A stretch of DNA of 64,000 nt from Bradyrhizobium sp. WSM3983 (GTDB taxonomy: Bacteria; Pseudomonadota; Alphaproteobacteria; Rhizobiales; Xanthobacteraceae). The DNA lies in NCBI RefSeq assembly GCF_000473045.1, contig NZ_AXAY01000011.1:1-64000 (forward strand). Direction: 5' to 3'. Position 1 is the first letter of the stretch; each line of letters opens with the position of its first letter. The notes under the pieces are model-generated. The model had not been told where the DNA came from, did not search any database, and saw only the letters and a program-made list of their open reading frames with translations. The position numbers and the translations under genes are program-made. Positions 16,158-24,758 of the stretch are shown here, piece by piece.

Positions 16158-17435
16158 TCAATGCAGCCAAGCGTGCTGCGCGACATAGACCACGGCGCCG
16201 GCCAGATAGCCCGCAAGCGCGGGCACGGCGATGCGGCGGGCGTACCAGAGGAACTCGATCCGCTCGAGCCCCATGGCGGCAACGCCTGCGGCGGATCCAA
16301 TGATCAGGATCGATCCGCCGGTGCCGGCGCAATAGGCGATGAACTCCCAGAGGAAGCTGTCCGGCGGATAGTGGCCGAGGTCGTACATGCCCATCGTCGC
16401 GGCGACCAGCGGCACATTGTCGATCACCGCGCTGAGCAGGCCGAGCACGACGACGATGACGTCCTGGCGGCCGATCGTGGCGTCCAGCCATTTCGCCAGC
16501 ATGGACAGCAGGCCCGCATGTTCGAGGCTGGCGACCGCGAGCAAAATGCCGACGAAGAACACGATCGAGCCCATGTCGATCCGCGTCAGGGCGTGAGCAA
16601 GCGAGAGCGGCTGACGGACATGCTCATCCTTGTCGCGGTGAACGATCTCGCCAACCAGCCACACGATGCCGAGCCCGAACAGGACGCCCATGAACGGCGG
16701 AAGATGCGTGGCCGTCTTGAACGCGGGCACCGCAATCAGAACGCCGAGCCCGAGATAGAACATCACGTTGCGCTCGAACGGATCGACGCTCTTGAATCCG
16801 TCGTCCTTCGGCGGCGCCGCGACGGTCTTGCCTTTCAACGAAAAGCTGAGGAAGGCAAGCGGCACCAGCAGATTGAGCAGGGAGGGCAGGAACACCGCGG
16901 CCATGATTTTCAGGGGCGTGATCTGTCCGCCGATCCACAGCATGGTCGTGGTGACGTCGCCGATCACGGTCCAAGCGCCGCCCGCGTTGGCAGCGATGAC
17001 GATGAGGGACGCAAACAGCAGGCGATCCTCGCGCCGGGCGATCAGGCGCTGAATCAGCGAGACCATGACGATGGTCGTCGTCAGATTATCGAGGATCGCG
17101 CTCAAAAAGAACGTTACAAAGCCGATCAGCCATATCAGGCGGACTTGGCTCGTCGTACCGATCCGGGATGTGATGACCTCGAAGCCGTCATGGGCGTCGA
17201 TCACTTCGACGATGGTCATCGCGCCGATCAGGAAGAACACGATCTGGGCGGTGGAGGCGACGGATTCGTCGAGCTGACGGCCAACCAGCGTGTGGTCGCC
17301 CGTCAAAATCGCGTAGACCGTCCAGAGCAGCCCCGCGGCTAGCAGCGCGGAGGCGCTCTTGTTGACCCCGATCGGATGTTCGAGCGCGATCGCCGCATAG
17401 GCGAGAGCGAAAATTGCGGCGAGCGCGATCAGCAA
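16158..17435 (-). CDS. nhaD: NhaD-type sodium/proton antiporter
   Basis: A 425-residue inner-membrane protein with about 12 hydrophobic segments and the NhaD/ion-transporter signature regions: FFLSAILDNLTTTIVM, IAANAGGAWTVIGDVTTTMLW, and the mirror copy SAVIDNVPLVAATMGMY near the C-terminus. It should exchange Na+ or Li+ for protons. TTG 17435 is the earliest start because an in-frame TAA lies just upstream; no good Shine-Dalgarno is visible. Tandem 16-bp repeats fill the space between it and the preceding gene on the strand. A second antiporter of a different family, nhaA, occurs at 54664. Confidence 0.9.
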   Translation of the reverse strand: MLIALAAIFALAYAAIALEHPIGVNKSASALLAAGLLWTVYAILTGDHTLVGRQLDESVASTAQIVFFLIGAMTIVEVIDAHDGFEVITSRIGTTSQVRLIWLIGFVTFFLSAILDNLTTTIVMVSLIQRLIARREDRLLFASLIVIAANAGGAWTVIGDVTTTMLWIGGQITPLKIMAAVFLPSLLNLLVPLAFLSFSLKGKTVAAPPKDDGFKSVDPFERNVMFYLGLGVLIAVPAFKTATHLPPFMGVLFGLGIVWLVGEIVHRDKDEHVRQPLSLAHALTRIDMGSIVFFVGILLAVASLEHAGLLSMLAKWLDATIGRQDVIVVVLGLLSAVIDNVPLVAATMGMYDLGHYPPDSFLWEFIAYCAGTGGSILIIGSAAGVAAMGLERIEFLWYARRIAVPALAGYLAGAVVYVAQHAWLH

Positions 17436-17440
17436 GGCAG

Positions 17441-17508
17441 GATCACTTGATTAGGAGTTCACTTTATCAGAAGTTCACTTGGTCAGAAGTTCACTTGGTC
17501 AGAAGTTA
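17441..17508. repeat. Tandem 16-bp repeat upstream of nhaD
   Basis: AAGTTCACTTGGTCAG occurs exactly at 17471-17486 and 17487-17502. A variant lies at 17455-17470 (GAGTTCACTTTATCAG), a weaker copy at 17441-17454, and a partial one runs into the stop codon of the next gene at 17503-17508. The array occupies the whole gap before nhaD on the minus strand, so it may affect nhaD expression or be a slippage product. Confidence 0.8.
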
Positions 17509-18378
17509 ACGATTGAGACGCGCGAGCAGGCTCGACGTATCCCAGCGCTTGCCGCCCATCTTCTCGACCTCGGCGTAGAACTGGTCGACCAGCGCCGTCA
17601 CCGGCAGATTGGCGCCGTTGCGGCGGGCCTCAGTCAGCGAGATCGAGAGGTCCTTGCGCATCCATTCGACCGCGAAGCCGAAATCATACTTGTCCTCGTT
17701 CATGGTCTTGTAGCGGTTCTCCATCTGCCAGGATTGCGCCGCGCCCTTGGAGATGGTCTCGATCACGGCGGCAACGTCGAGGCCCGACTTCTTGGCGAAG
17801 TGGATACCCTCGGAGAGGCCCTGCACGAGGCCGGCGATGCAGATCTGGTTGACCATCTTGGTCAGCTGGCCGGAGCCGGCGGGCCCGAGCAGTTTGCACA
17901 TCCGCGCATAGGCGCCCGTGATAATCGGCTCGGCGCCGGCATAGGCGTCCTGCGTGCCGCCGCACATCACCGTCAGCACGCCGTTCTCAGCCCCGGCCTG
18001 GCCGCCGGAGACGGGCGCGTCGATGAACTTGAAGCCGGCCTTGGTCGCGGCCGCGTCGAGCTCGCGCGCGACTTCGGCGGAGGCGGTGGTGTGGTCGACG
18101 AAGGTCGCGCCCTTCTTCATGCCGGCAAACGCGCCGTCGGCGCCGATCGTGACCGCGCGCAGGTCATTGTCGTTGCCGACGCAGCACATCACGAAATCCT
18201 GGCCTTCGGCCGCGGCCTTCGGGGTTGCCGCGGTCTTGCCGCCGAACTTGTCCGCCCACTCCTTCGCCTTCGCAGCGGTGCGGTTGTAGACGGTGACCTC
18301 ATGGCCCCCTTTTTTCACGAGGTGTCCGGCCATGGGGAAGCCCATCACGCCGAGACCGAGGAAAGCGACTTTAGCCAT
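17506..18378 (-). CDS. NAD(P)-dependent beta-hydroxyacid dehydrogenase
   Basis: A 290-residue enzyme of the 3-hydroxyisobutyrate/tartronate-semialdehyde reductase family. The N-terminal Rossmann motif is GLGVMGFPMA, the substrate-binding signature is FIDAPVSGGQAGAENG (about 115-130), and the catalytic lysine lies in GSGQLTKMVNQ (about 170-175). The helical C-terminal domain is complete. Substrates could be 2-hydroxy-3-oxopropionate, 3-hydroxyisobutyrate or a succinate semialdehyde-like compound; sequence alone does not separate them. ATG 18378 gives the standard MAKVAFLGLG start. It is upstream of nhaD on the same strand. Confidence 0.9.
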   Translation of the reverse strand: MAKVAFLGLGVMGFPMAGHLVKKGGHEVTVYNRTAAKAKEWADKFGGKTAATPKAAAEGQDFVMCCVGNDNDLRAVTIGADGAFAGMKKGATFVDHTTASAEVARELDAAATKAGFKFIDAPVSGGQAGAENGVLTVMCGGTQDAYAGAEPIITGAYARMCKLLGPAGSGQLTKMVNQICIAGLVQGLSEGIHFAKKSGLDVAAVIETISKGAAQSWQMENRYKTMNEDKYDFGFAVEWMRKDLSISLTEARRNGANLPVTALVDQFYAEVEKMGGKRWDTSSLLARLNR

Positions 18379-18568
18379 GTGTGTGTCCGTAGCTTGAGTT
18401 TTACGGTTGCAGCCGGGCGAGGGGCGCCAGCCGGGGTCCTGAGGTTCCGCCTGAGGGCGGAACCGGGCGCACCATAAACCCTTGCGGCCGGAGGGCAACG
18501 GCTTCGTTTGGCGGCCCCCTGTGCTAGGATGGTGGACCTCAAGGACTTCGAAACAAGGGAGCAAAGGC

Positions 18569-19006
18569 ATGGGTGGCGTGAGCGTTGGCGTCCTCGATCA
18601 TTTCAACATCCGGACCCGGAATCTGGCCGAGACGGTCCGCTTCTACGAGGACGTGCTGGGCCTGGAAAAAGGCGCTCGGCCGAATTTCGCCTTCCCGGGG
18701 GCATGGATGTACAGCGAGGGCAAGCCGGTGGTGCACCTCGTCGATATTTCTCCGACCTCGGAGCCGCAAAAGCCGGATTCCGGCGTGGTCCACCACGTCG
18801 CCTTCGTCAGCCGCGGCTTTGATGGCATGAAGCAGCGGCTGACGTCCAAGGGCATCGCATTCGACTCCCGCCAGGTGCCCGGCGGCGACCTCTGGCAGAT
18901 CTTCGTCCACGACCCCAACGGGGTCATGATCGAGCTCAATTACGAGGCGGCCCTGGAGCAGGGGGCCGCGCCTGTCGAGATGGCTGACGATATCGGCAAG
19001 CAGTAG
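18569..19006 (+). CDS. VOC-family (glyoxalase-like) protein
   Basis: A 145-residue protein with one vicinal-oxygen-chelate domain made of two beta-alpha-beta-beta-beta modules. The first begins LDHFNIRTRNLAETVRFYEDVLGL and the second VHHVAFVSRGFDGM, ending FVHDPNGVMIELN; His and Glu in these places usually bind the metal. Function is not fixed by sequence: glyoxalase, dioxygenase or isomerase activities occur in the family. The start at 18569 follows AAGGGAG at 18555. It diverges from the dehydrogenase at 17506-18378 with a 190-bp gap. Confidence 0.86.
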   Translation: MGGVSVGVLDHFNIRTRNLAETVRFYEDVLGLEKGARPNFAFPGAWMYSEGKPVVHLVDISPTSEPQKPDSGVVHHVAFVSRGFDGMKQRLTSKGIAFDSRQVPGGDLWQIFVHDPNGVMIELNYEAALEQGAAPVEMADDIGKQ

Positions 19007-19062
19007 CCTTTTGGCCGTTTCCGCTCTAATGGGTCTCGCATCCGGACTTCAGGAGATGCGCT

Positions 19063-20199
19063 TTGAGCGTGACGCAGCAACAGGTTCTCGACAGCCTCGC
19101 CAGGATCAAGTCGCCCCGCGGGGTCGCGCTCACCAATGCCAACGTGCTGAGCCCGATCAGCGCGTCCGACGGCAAGGTGTTCTTCTCGATCAATGTCGAT
19201 GCCGCCGAGGCGCGGGCCTGGGAATCCGTCCGTGCCGAAGCCGAGGCCGCCGTACGCGGCATTCCCGGCGTCACCACCGTGTTGGTGGCGCTGACAGCCG
19301 AGCGCAAGGCGGGCGCCGCACCGCCGCCGCCACCGCAGCCGAGTCGTGGGACACCCGGCGTGCAGCCGGTCCACGCCCACAAGCCGCCGCAGGGGGGGCA
19401 ATCGCCGATGGCGCGGCAGTCCGAAATTCCGGGCGTCGCCGCCGTGATCGCGGTGGCCTCGGGCAAAGGCGGCGTCGGCAAATCGACCACCGCACTGAAC
19501 CTGGCATTGGGCCTGCGCGACCTCGGCCTCAAGGTCGGGCTGCTCGATGCCGACATCTACGGCCCCTCGGTGCCACGGCTGACCGGCCTGCATGAGAAGC
19601 CGGAGCTGGACGGCGAGCGCAAGATGATTCCGCTCCGGCGTTTCGGCCTCGCCATCATGTCGATCGGCTTCCTGGTGGAGGAAGAGACCGCGATGATCTG
19701 GCGCGGGCCGATGGTGATGTCGGCGGTGACGCAGATGCTGCGCGATGTCGCCTGGGGCACGCTCGACGTGCTCGTCGTCGACATGCCGCCGGGCACGGGC
19801 GACGCCCAGCTCACGCTGGCGCAGAACGTGCCGCTGAAGGGCGCCGTCATCGTCTCGACCCCGCAGGACCTGTCCCTGATCGACGCACGGCGCGGGCTTG
19901 CGATGTTCAAGAAGGTCAACGTGCCCGTGCTCGGCATCGTCGAGAATATGAGCTACTTCCAGTGCCCGCATTGCGGCACGAAATCCGACATCTTCGGCCA
20001 TGGCGGGGCGCGACACGAGGCCGAGAAGCTCGGAGTACCGTTCCTGGGCGAAATCCCGCTGCACATGGCGATTCGCGCCACCTCGGACGCCGGCAATCCC
20101 GTCGTGGACAGCGAGCCGGACGGACCCCATGCGGCGATCTATCGCGCCATCGCGGGACAGGTCCGGGACCAGCTCAAGGGCGTCATCGCAGCCGCTTGA
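19063..20199 (+). CDS. apbC: Mrp/ApbC iron-sulfur cluster carrier ATPase
   Basis: A 378-residue P-loop protein that binds and transfers Fe-S clusters to target enzymes. It has an N-terminal MIP18-like domain (about 1-90), a Pro-rich linker (about 100-120), a deviant Walker A in SGKGGVGKSTTALN (about 132-145), a VDMPPGTGDAQL switch region and the cluster-bridging CPHC in YFQCPHCGTKSD (about 290). Start TTG 19063 has AGGAGA at 19051. It stands alone between a VOC protein and a TRAP binding protein. Confidence 0.93.
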   Translation: MSVTQQQVLDSLARIKSPRGVALTNANVLSPISASDGKVFFSINVDAAEARAWESVRAEAEAAVRGIPGVTTVLVALTAERKAGAAPPPPPQPSRGTPGVQPVHAHKPPQGGQSPMARQSEIPGVAAVIAVASGKGGVGKSTTALNLALGLRDLGLKVGLLDADIYGPSVPRLTGLHEKPELDGERKMIPLRRFGLAIMSIGFLVEEETAMIWRGPMVMSAVTQMLRDVAWGTLDVLVVDMPPGTGDAQLTLAQNVPLKGAVIVSTPQDLSLIDARRGLAMFKKVNVPVLGIVENMSYFQCPHCGTKSDIFGHGGARHEAEKLGVPFLGEIPLHMAIRATSDAGNPVVDSEPDGPHAAIYRAIAGQVRDQLKGVIAAA

Positions 20200-20392
20200 G
20201 CCGATTGTCTGGGGACATGCGACTTTGGTCGCCCCCCGTCATGCCATTGTCGCGTTCCGCGGCAAGGGCTTCCGTGTTAAACGCCACGGCGGCGAAGCCC
20301 CTTCGGTTTGACGCGGCAAGACACGTGTCGCCGGAATGAGCGGCAGCAAAGAGGAAGTTCGGGGAAACACCCCAGCAAGGAGAGACCTGAAG

Positions 20393-21484
20393 ATGAAGCG
20401 TCGTGATTTCCTGAAAGTGTCGGCAGCAGGTGCGGCGGCAACCGCCGCGGTGGCCTCGCCGGCGATTGCGCAGTCCTCGCCCGAGGTCAAGTGGCGCATG
20501 ACGTCGAGCTTCCCGAAGTCGCTCGATACCATCTATGGCGGCGGCGAGCAGGTGGCGAAGTACGTCGCCGAGATGACCGACAACAAGTTCCAGATCCAGG
20601 TGTTCGCCGCCGGCGAACTCGTCCCCGGCCTGCAGGCGCTCGACGCGACCTCGAACGGCACGGTCGAGATGTGCCACACCGTCTCCTACTACTATGTCGG
20701 CAAGGACCCGACCTGGGCGATCTACGCCTCGGTGCCGTTCGGCCTCAACGCGCGCCAGCAGAACTCCTGGTGGTACCAGGGCGGCGGCGAGCAGCTCGGC
20801 AATGACTTCTTCAAGAAGTCGAACGTGATCGGCTTCCCCTGCGGCAACACCGGCACCCAGATGGGCGGCTGGTTCCGCAAGGAGATCAAGACCGTTGCGG
20901 ATCTGTCGGGTCTGAAGATGCGCATCGGCGGCATCGCCGGCCAGGTGCTTCAGAAGGTCGGCGTGGTGCCGCAGCAGCTCGCAGGCGGCGACATCTATCC
21001 GGCGCTGGAAAAGGGCACCATCGACGCGGCCGAGTGGGTCGGCCCGTACGATGACGAGAAGCTCGGCTTCGCCAAGGTCGCGAAGTACTACTACTATCCG
21101 GGCTTCTGGGAAGGCGGTCCGACCGTCCACGCCTTCACCAACCTCGACAAGTGGAATTCGCTGCCGAAGAACTACCAGGCGATCCTCACCAACGCGATGG
21201 CTAACGCCAACACCTGGATGGCCGCGCGCTACGACATGCAGAACCCGGGCGCGCTGAAGCGTCTGGTTGCCGGCGGCACCCAGCTCCGTCCCTTCACCAA
21301 CGAAGTGCTCGAGGCCTGCCTCAAGGCGACCAACGAGCTGTGGAGCGAGATCTCGGCCAAGAACGCCGACTTCAAGAAGTCGATCGACGCCATGCAGGCC
21401 TACCGGTCCGACCAATATCTGTGGTGGCAGGTCGCCGAATACACCTACGACAGCTTCATGATCCGCTCGCGCACCCGCGGCTGA
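20393..21484 (+). CDS. TakP-like TRAP transporter solute-binding protein (copy 1)
   Basis: A 363-residue periplasmic binding protein with a Tat-type leader (MKRRDFLKVSAAGAAATAAV, cleavage after SPAIAQ). Its body matches Rhodobacter TakP, the 2-oxo-acid binding protein, including FPKSLDTI, ELVPGLQALD, the R in RIGG and the EWVGPYDDEKLGF motif, so 2-oxo monocarboxylates such as pyruvate are plausible ligands. AAGGAGAG precedes ATG 20393. No permease genes adjoin; DctQM lies 21 kb away. A paralogue lies at 36126-37214, and the DNA between the two copies is accessory. A strong terminator follows. Confidence 0.92.
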   Translation: MKRRDFLKVSAAGAAATAAVASPAIAQSSPEVKWRMTSSFPKSLDTIYGGGEQVAKYVAEMTDNKFQIQVFAAGELVPGLQALDATSNGTVEMCHTVSYYYVGKDPTWAIYASVPFGLNARQQNSWWYQGGGEQLGNDFFKKSNVIGFPCGNTGTQMGGWFRKEIKTVADLSGLKMRIGGIAGQVLQKVGVVPQQLAGGDIYPALEKGTIDAAEWVGPYDDEKLGFAKVAKYYYYPGFWEGGPTVHAFTNLDKWNSLPKNYQAILTNAMANANTWMAARYDMQNPGALKRLVAGGTQLRPFTNEVLEACLKATNELWSEISAKNADFKKSIDAMQAYRSDQYLWWQVAEYTYDSFMIRSRTRG

Positions 21485-21492
21485 TCTTTCGA
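21474..21492 (+). repeat. 19-bp direct repeat, left copy (3' end of takP copy 1)
   Basis: CCCGCGGCTGATCTTTCGA covers the last codons and stop of the TakP-like gene. The same 19 bases recur at 35959-35977, just before the second TakP-like gene. Similarity continues imperfectly on both sides, including a following terminator-like T-run. This is the proposed left border of the accessory block. Confidence 0.7.
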
Positions 21493-21514
21493 GCAAGTCG
21501 TAAGACCAAATGGC

Positions 21515-21544
21515 CCGGCCTCGTTCGCGAGGCCGGTTTTTTTT
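21515..21544 (+). terminator. Rho-independent terminator after takP copy 1
   Basis: CCGGCCTCG and CGAGGCCGG form a perfect 9-bp stem with a TTCG tetraloop (21515-21536), followed by eight Ts and a further CTTT. It lies 31 bp after the stop codon. Confidence 0.92.
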
Positions 21545-21767
21545 CTTTGGCAGCGTATCGGGGACCAACCAAAAAACAGCAAAACAACCCCATGCACAGT
21601 AGAGGCGGGGTGGCAGAGGTGCACCTCTTACTGATGGTATTCCGGATGCTCACCGTCAGGCTAATCGTCGCGTTGGCGCCGACTGCGTGGCGATTGCCCC
21701 TTCCTCCGATTTATCCCAACGCGTCAAACTGCTGGCCGTCTCCATCGGTCAACGTGCCCCACAACAT
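21545..21767. other. Non-coding stretch at the left edge of the accessory block
   Basis: About 220 bp between the terminator and the long palindrome. No gene or clear motif is recognised; base composition drops here compared with the upstream takP gene. Confidence 0.4.
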
Positions 21768-21841
21768 CATTGCGAGCGCAGCGAAGCAATCCAGAGTCCC
21801 TCCGCGGAAAGATTCTGGATTGCTTCGCTGCGCTCGCAATG
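21768..21841. repeat. Long hairpin element (28-bp perfect arms)
   Basis: Bases 21768-21795 and 21814-21841 are perfect reverse complements (arms begin CATTGCGAGCGCAGCGAAGC) around an 18-base loop. Intergenic palindromes with this text are, to my recollection, scattered in Bradyrhizobium and Rhodopseudomonas genomes, which would make it a REP-like repeat. Confidence 0.8.
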
Positions 21842-21963
21842 ACGCGCGGATGGAGTTGGCAGCCGAGCTGCGAAGCCGTTTGACACGTCGGGCAAAACAG
21901 TGGCAGAAAGCGATCATCGCATAATCCGAATTATCCATCGCGGCGGCGATCCCTGGAGGAACC

Positions 21964-22350
21964 ATGGGCTTTGATCCCGATGAGGTTCAAAGCGCGCTGC
22001 GCCGGGCATGGTCGTTGTCGACGGCCAGCCAATGGGCGGCGGACAATCGCGCGGCGGGGCAATGCAACGTCACGTCGCTGCTCGTTCATGAACTTTTCGG
22101 GGGCGAGTTGTTGAAGACGCCGCTGCCGGCCGGCGATCATTTCTACAATCGGATCGGAGGCCGCAGGTATGACTTCACGGCGAGCCAGTTCGATGAGCCG
22201 ATTGCTTACGTGGACTTGCCGACAAGTCGGGCCGATGCGGAGCAGGGGGCAACAAGCGACCAGCTGGCTGAGCTCAGAGCCGCTTTTGAGGGGGTAATTG
22301 GCCATGAGTATCCATGCGACGATTCAGGAAATGGTCAATCTGATCGGTGA
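21964..22350 (+). CDS. YunG-like protein
   Basis: A 128-residue protein resembling the YunG family: LRRAWSLSTASQWAADN, then GQCNVTSLLVHELFGGELLKT with a conserved Cys, and a final YDFTASQFDE element. The role of the family is unknown; the Cys plus conserved N, D and Q residues are suggestive of a papain-like fold but this is inference. GGAGGAACC precedes ATG 21964. It is the first gene of the low-GC block and its 3' end overlaps a second small open frame. Confidence 0.7.
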   Translation: MGFDPDEVQSALRRAWSLSTASQWAADNRAAGQCNVTSLLVHELFGGELLKTPLPAGDHFYNRIGGRRYDFTASQFDEPIAYVDLPTSRADAEQGATSDQLAELRAAFEGVIGHEYPCDDSGNGQSDR

Positions 22351-22645
22351 GCACGGGTTCTACGTGTATCTCGTTCTGATGGCTGTCTATGTCGCTTTCA
22401 TTACCAGTATTCGGAGAGCTCCTCTGAACGACATCCGAAACAGCGGAAGCGGTTGGCAGGAAACTAATCGCATTGTTCATGCGATCCTGATCGAGCGTTA
22501 TTCTAGGGTGTGTACTCATAAAATCGAGGCTCGCGAGCGCGGCTTGGCTCATGTCCGCTACCCGGCGCTTTGCGGACTCAAACCGGACATCCCAAAAGGT
22601 CCGAAAAGGGCCGATGTTGTTGCAAAAGTCTTTTTGGGACGTTGA
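22304..22645 (+). CDS. Small hydrophobic open frame, possibly truncated
   Basis: Beginning ATG 22304 inside the end of the YunG-like gene, this frame encodes 113 residues. The first ~45 contain one likely membrane helix (FYVYLVLMAVYVAFITSI); the rest runs into an inverted-repeat element at 22599 and looks random. If a gene existed here its 3' end has been replaced by the repeat. I do not recognise a family. Confidence 0.25.
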   Translation: MSIHATIQEMVNLIGEHGFYVYLVLMAVYVAFITSIRRAPLNDIRNSGSGWQETNRIVHAILIERYSRVCTHKIEARERGLAHVRYPALCGLKPDIPKGPKRADVVAKVFLGR

Positions 22646-22845
22646 ACAGAAATTCTTAGAACCGCTGATGCGCTTTGCGCGCGACGACGTGAGGGACCAT
22701 ATCGACTGATCCAAGATCGATCTCGGATCCCCGTAATGGCACTGAAAGCCGATGCAGCAGCGGAGAGGCCTCGATATCAACTTTCGCGAGATTTTTACGG
22801 CAGTTCGATTTTCCACTTTTGCAACAACATCGGCCAATTCCGGAC
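22599..22845. mobile_element. MITE-like element with 31-bp terminal inverted repeats
   Basis: The ends 22599-22629 and 22815-22845 form an inverted repeat: 21 bases (GGCCGATGTTGTTGCAAAAGT, split here as positions 22609-22629) match perfectly and the outer 10 match partly. The 185-bp interior has no gene. Size, perfect inner repeats and lack of a transposase fit a non-autonomous element moved in trans. From 22846 to 23107 I see no gene on the plus strand. Confidence 0.65.
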
Positions 22846-23107
22846 GAGGCTGACGCAAGACGGATCATGCAGATTGCTTTAGGCGATCACTCGGTGGAAT
22901 TTGAGACCAAGCATTGGAACTTAGATAAGGTGTGCTGGTCTTGCCCGATTGGGTTCTCTCAGTTCCTCATGCGGAAAGGAGAGAGTCCAACGCGCGTGTG
23001 ATAAATGAGCGAGTTAGACCAATATCTGGCGGTGGCGCTCAGTCGGGGCGTTGGACATTCGCCACTCCTCGACTGGCTCATCGGCACCGTTCTTGACCTG
23101 CCCTCGC

Positions 23108-23803
23108 TCAAAATGCTGCCGCTCGTCGAGGCTGAGACCTGGCGTCGACCGGCAATACATCCGCGAAAAGATACCGATCGAACCATGTCGGAAACGCGCG
23201 GGCCAGATCGCGCTTTCCAGAAAGCTCGAGCCCCAGCCGTTTCGCTTCGATGAAGCTGACGTCCCCCCGCCACCACGCAACTAGAACTGGTAGCTTTGCG
23301 CGCACGAGCAATGGCTCGGGGAACCCGGGGTTCACCAGACAAAAAGATATTTCGGATGCTTTGAGCAGCAGAAAGCGGGGCTTCATAGCGTCGATCTCGA
23401 ACCGAACGACGATCGGTCGAGCGGGGAGCGCATCGCTCCGCACGCGCCGCTGCATATCGACGAACAGCGGCTCCGCGTCGAGATTTTCCTTCTCGGACTG
23501 ACGCGGCAGGAAGCGCTGACCCCATGTGCCCAAGGCCATGACGACGGAGCTGATCTCCTTCCCGGACGCCGTGAGTTCATATTCCGGCCCCGAGTTTCCA
23601 TCGTGGCGCTCGACTGCGCCGATAGCGATCAGTTCCTGGAGCCTCTCCGACAACATGGTTTTGGAGATGCGAGGAATGCCTCGGCGAATGTCGTTGAAGC
23701 GTCGGCTCCCGCAGAGAAGTTCCCGCACCACAAGTAGCGTCCAGCGTCCACCCAAGACTTCATGGGCGCGCGCGATCGAGCAAAACTGTCCATACCCGGC
23801 CAT
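23108..23803 (-). CDS. HxlR-family transcriptional regulator with C-terminal extension
   Basis: A 231-residue regulator. The N-terminal ~100 residues are a winged helix of the HxlR type (FCSIARAHEVLGGRWTLLVVRELLCGSRRFNDI...PRISKTMLSERLQEL), complete with the Cys after the start that senses reactive carbonyls or oxidants in some members. The C-terminal ~120 residues resemble the sterol-carrier-like tail seen in longer HxlR proteins. It is followed on the opposite side by an EthD-type gene on the same strand (83 bp upstream), a plausible local target. Confidence 0.88.
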   Translation of the reverse strand: MAGYGQFCSIARAHEVLGGRWTLLVVRELLCGSRRFNDIRRGIPRISKTMLSERLQELIAIGAVERHDGNSGPEYELTASGKEISSVVMALGTWGQRFLPRQSEKENLDAEPLFVDMQRRVRSDALPARPIVVRFEIDAMKPRFLLLKASEISFCLVNPGFPEPLLVRAKLPVLVAWWRGDVSFIEAKRLGLELSGKRDLARAFPTWFDRYLFADVLPVDARSQPRRAAAF

Positions 23804-23886
23804 CCCGGCAGACTACCAGGTATGGCCGAGTTGCACAGGTCCGGAATCCGTACCCCCGCGCCTGTTGGATTGTGTCGGGACGAGTA

Positions 23887-24198
23887 TTAAGTCTCGTCGG
23901 TGACGACAACGATCGTCGGCGCGCCGCCGGAACTGATCGACGCGGCGTGTTCCAGGGCTTCCTTGCCGCCCTTGGACGTTGCACAGCTTTTCAGTGCATC
24001 GATCGTCGGAAAGCTTACATCGGACATCCAATGGTAGGGCGGTGGCGCAAACGCCGGCCCGACCACGCGCTTGGTGACGATACCTGTCGCGCCGATGAGT
24101 CTCGGGCCGGCGTAGGAAAGATGCTCGTCATGATAGGCGCGCTCAAACGCCACGGCGTCTTTGGGGATAGGATAGATAATGAGGAGATGAGCTGACAT
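23887..24198 (-). CDS. EthD-family reductase-like protein
   Basis: A 103-residue ferredoxin-like alpha-beta barrel monomer of the EthD family: it begins MSAHLLIIYPIPKDAVAFERAYHDEHL, where the Tyr-His pair is conserved, and ends with a beta strand APTIVVV. Members form dimers and act in degradation of ethers or in decarboxylation; the substrate here is unknown. ATG 24198 has an excellent AGGAAGGA. It is upstream of the HxlR gene on the same strand and probably cotranscribed with it. Confidence 0.82.
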   Translation of the reverse strand: MSAHLLIIYPIPKDAVAFERAYHDEHLSYAGPRLIGATGIVTKRVVGPAFAPPPYHWMSDVSFPTIDALKSCATSKGGKEALEHAASISSGGAPTIVVVTDET

Positions 24199-24758
24199 GG
24201 TGTGTTCCTTCCTAACCATGAGTGAAGTTGCCAGAGCAGTATGGATTGGCCGGCGTTGTCTGTGGGGTATGGAATTCTGACCTTGCTCGTTGAACGCCGC
24301 CCGGGTGTGGCGTCGCCACGCGAGACCGAGCCGCTCGGTCGTCTCGGAAGCCGCTATCGCGACGAACAGGTGTGATCGCGGCAAACGATGCGGCGACGCC
24401 TGTCGCCCGAGTCCACCTCATTCCGCTCCGTCGCTTCGTGCGGGAGAACAGGATGCTACGACGCGTCTTCCGCGTTGCTGCGGCCAGCGTTGGAATGCCT
24501 ATCGCTTCGGCTTCCTCACGTACACGCGGAGGCTTTCCTTGACGATCAATGATTTCGACCGGAGCGTCTCGGCCGGTGACATGTTCTTCGCCCCACTGCG
24601 TTAGCGCCAGAAACCTCGGCGAAGCGGTCCGGATTACGCACCCAACGCGCCAGCATTTCGGAGCGATAATATCCTCGAACGGCCTACATAGGAATCGAGG
24701 ACATTTTTCGGTGCACGGCTCTCGTTGCTTGCCGCGCGTCATTCAGGAGAGCAGATCA
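24199..24758. other. 560-bp stretch without a recognisable gene
   Basis: An open minus-strand frame of 176 codons (24212-24742) exists but its translation has no family pattern and is rich in Arg and Thr as shadow frames are. One internal piece (GEEHVTGRDAPVEIIDRQGK) reads somewhat like real protein and may be a decayed gene. The promoter region of the PaaI-type gene must lie at its right end. Confidence 0.35.

Noticed and set aside
20183..21568. 461-codon open frame antisense to the TakP-like gene
   Set aside because: Mirror frame of a GC-rich gene; no family pattern, and the TakP frame is certain.
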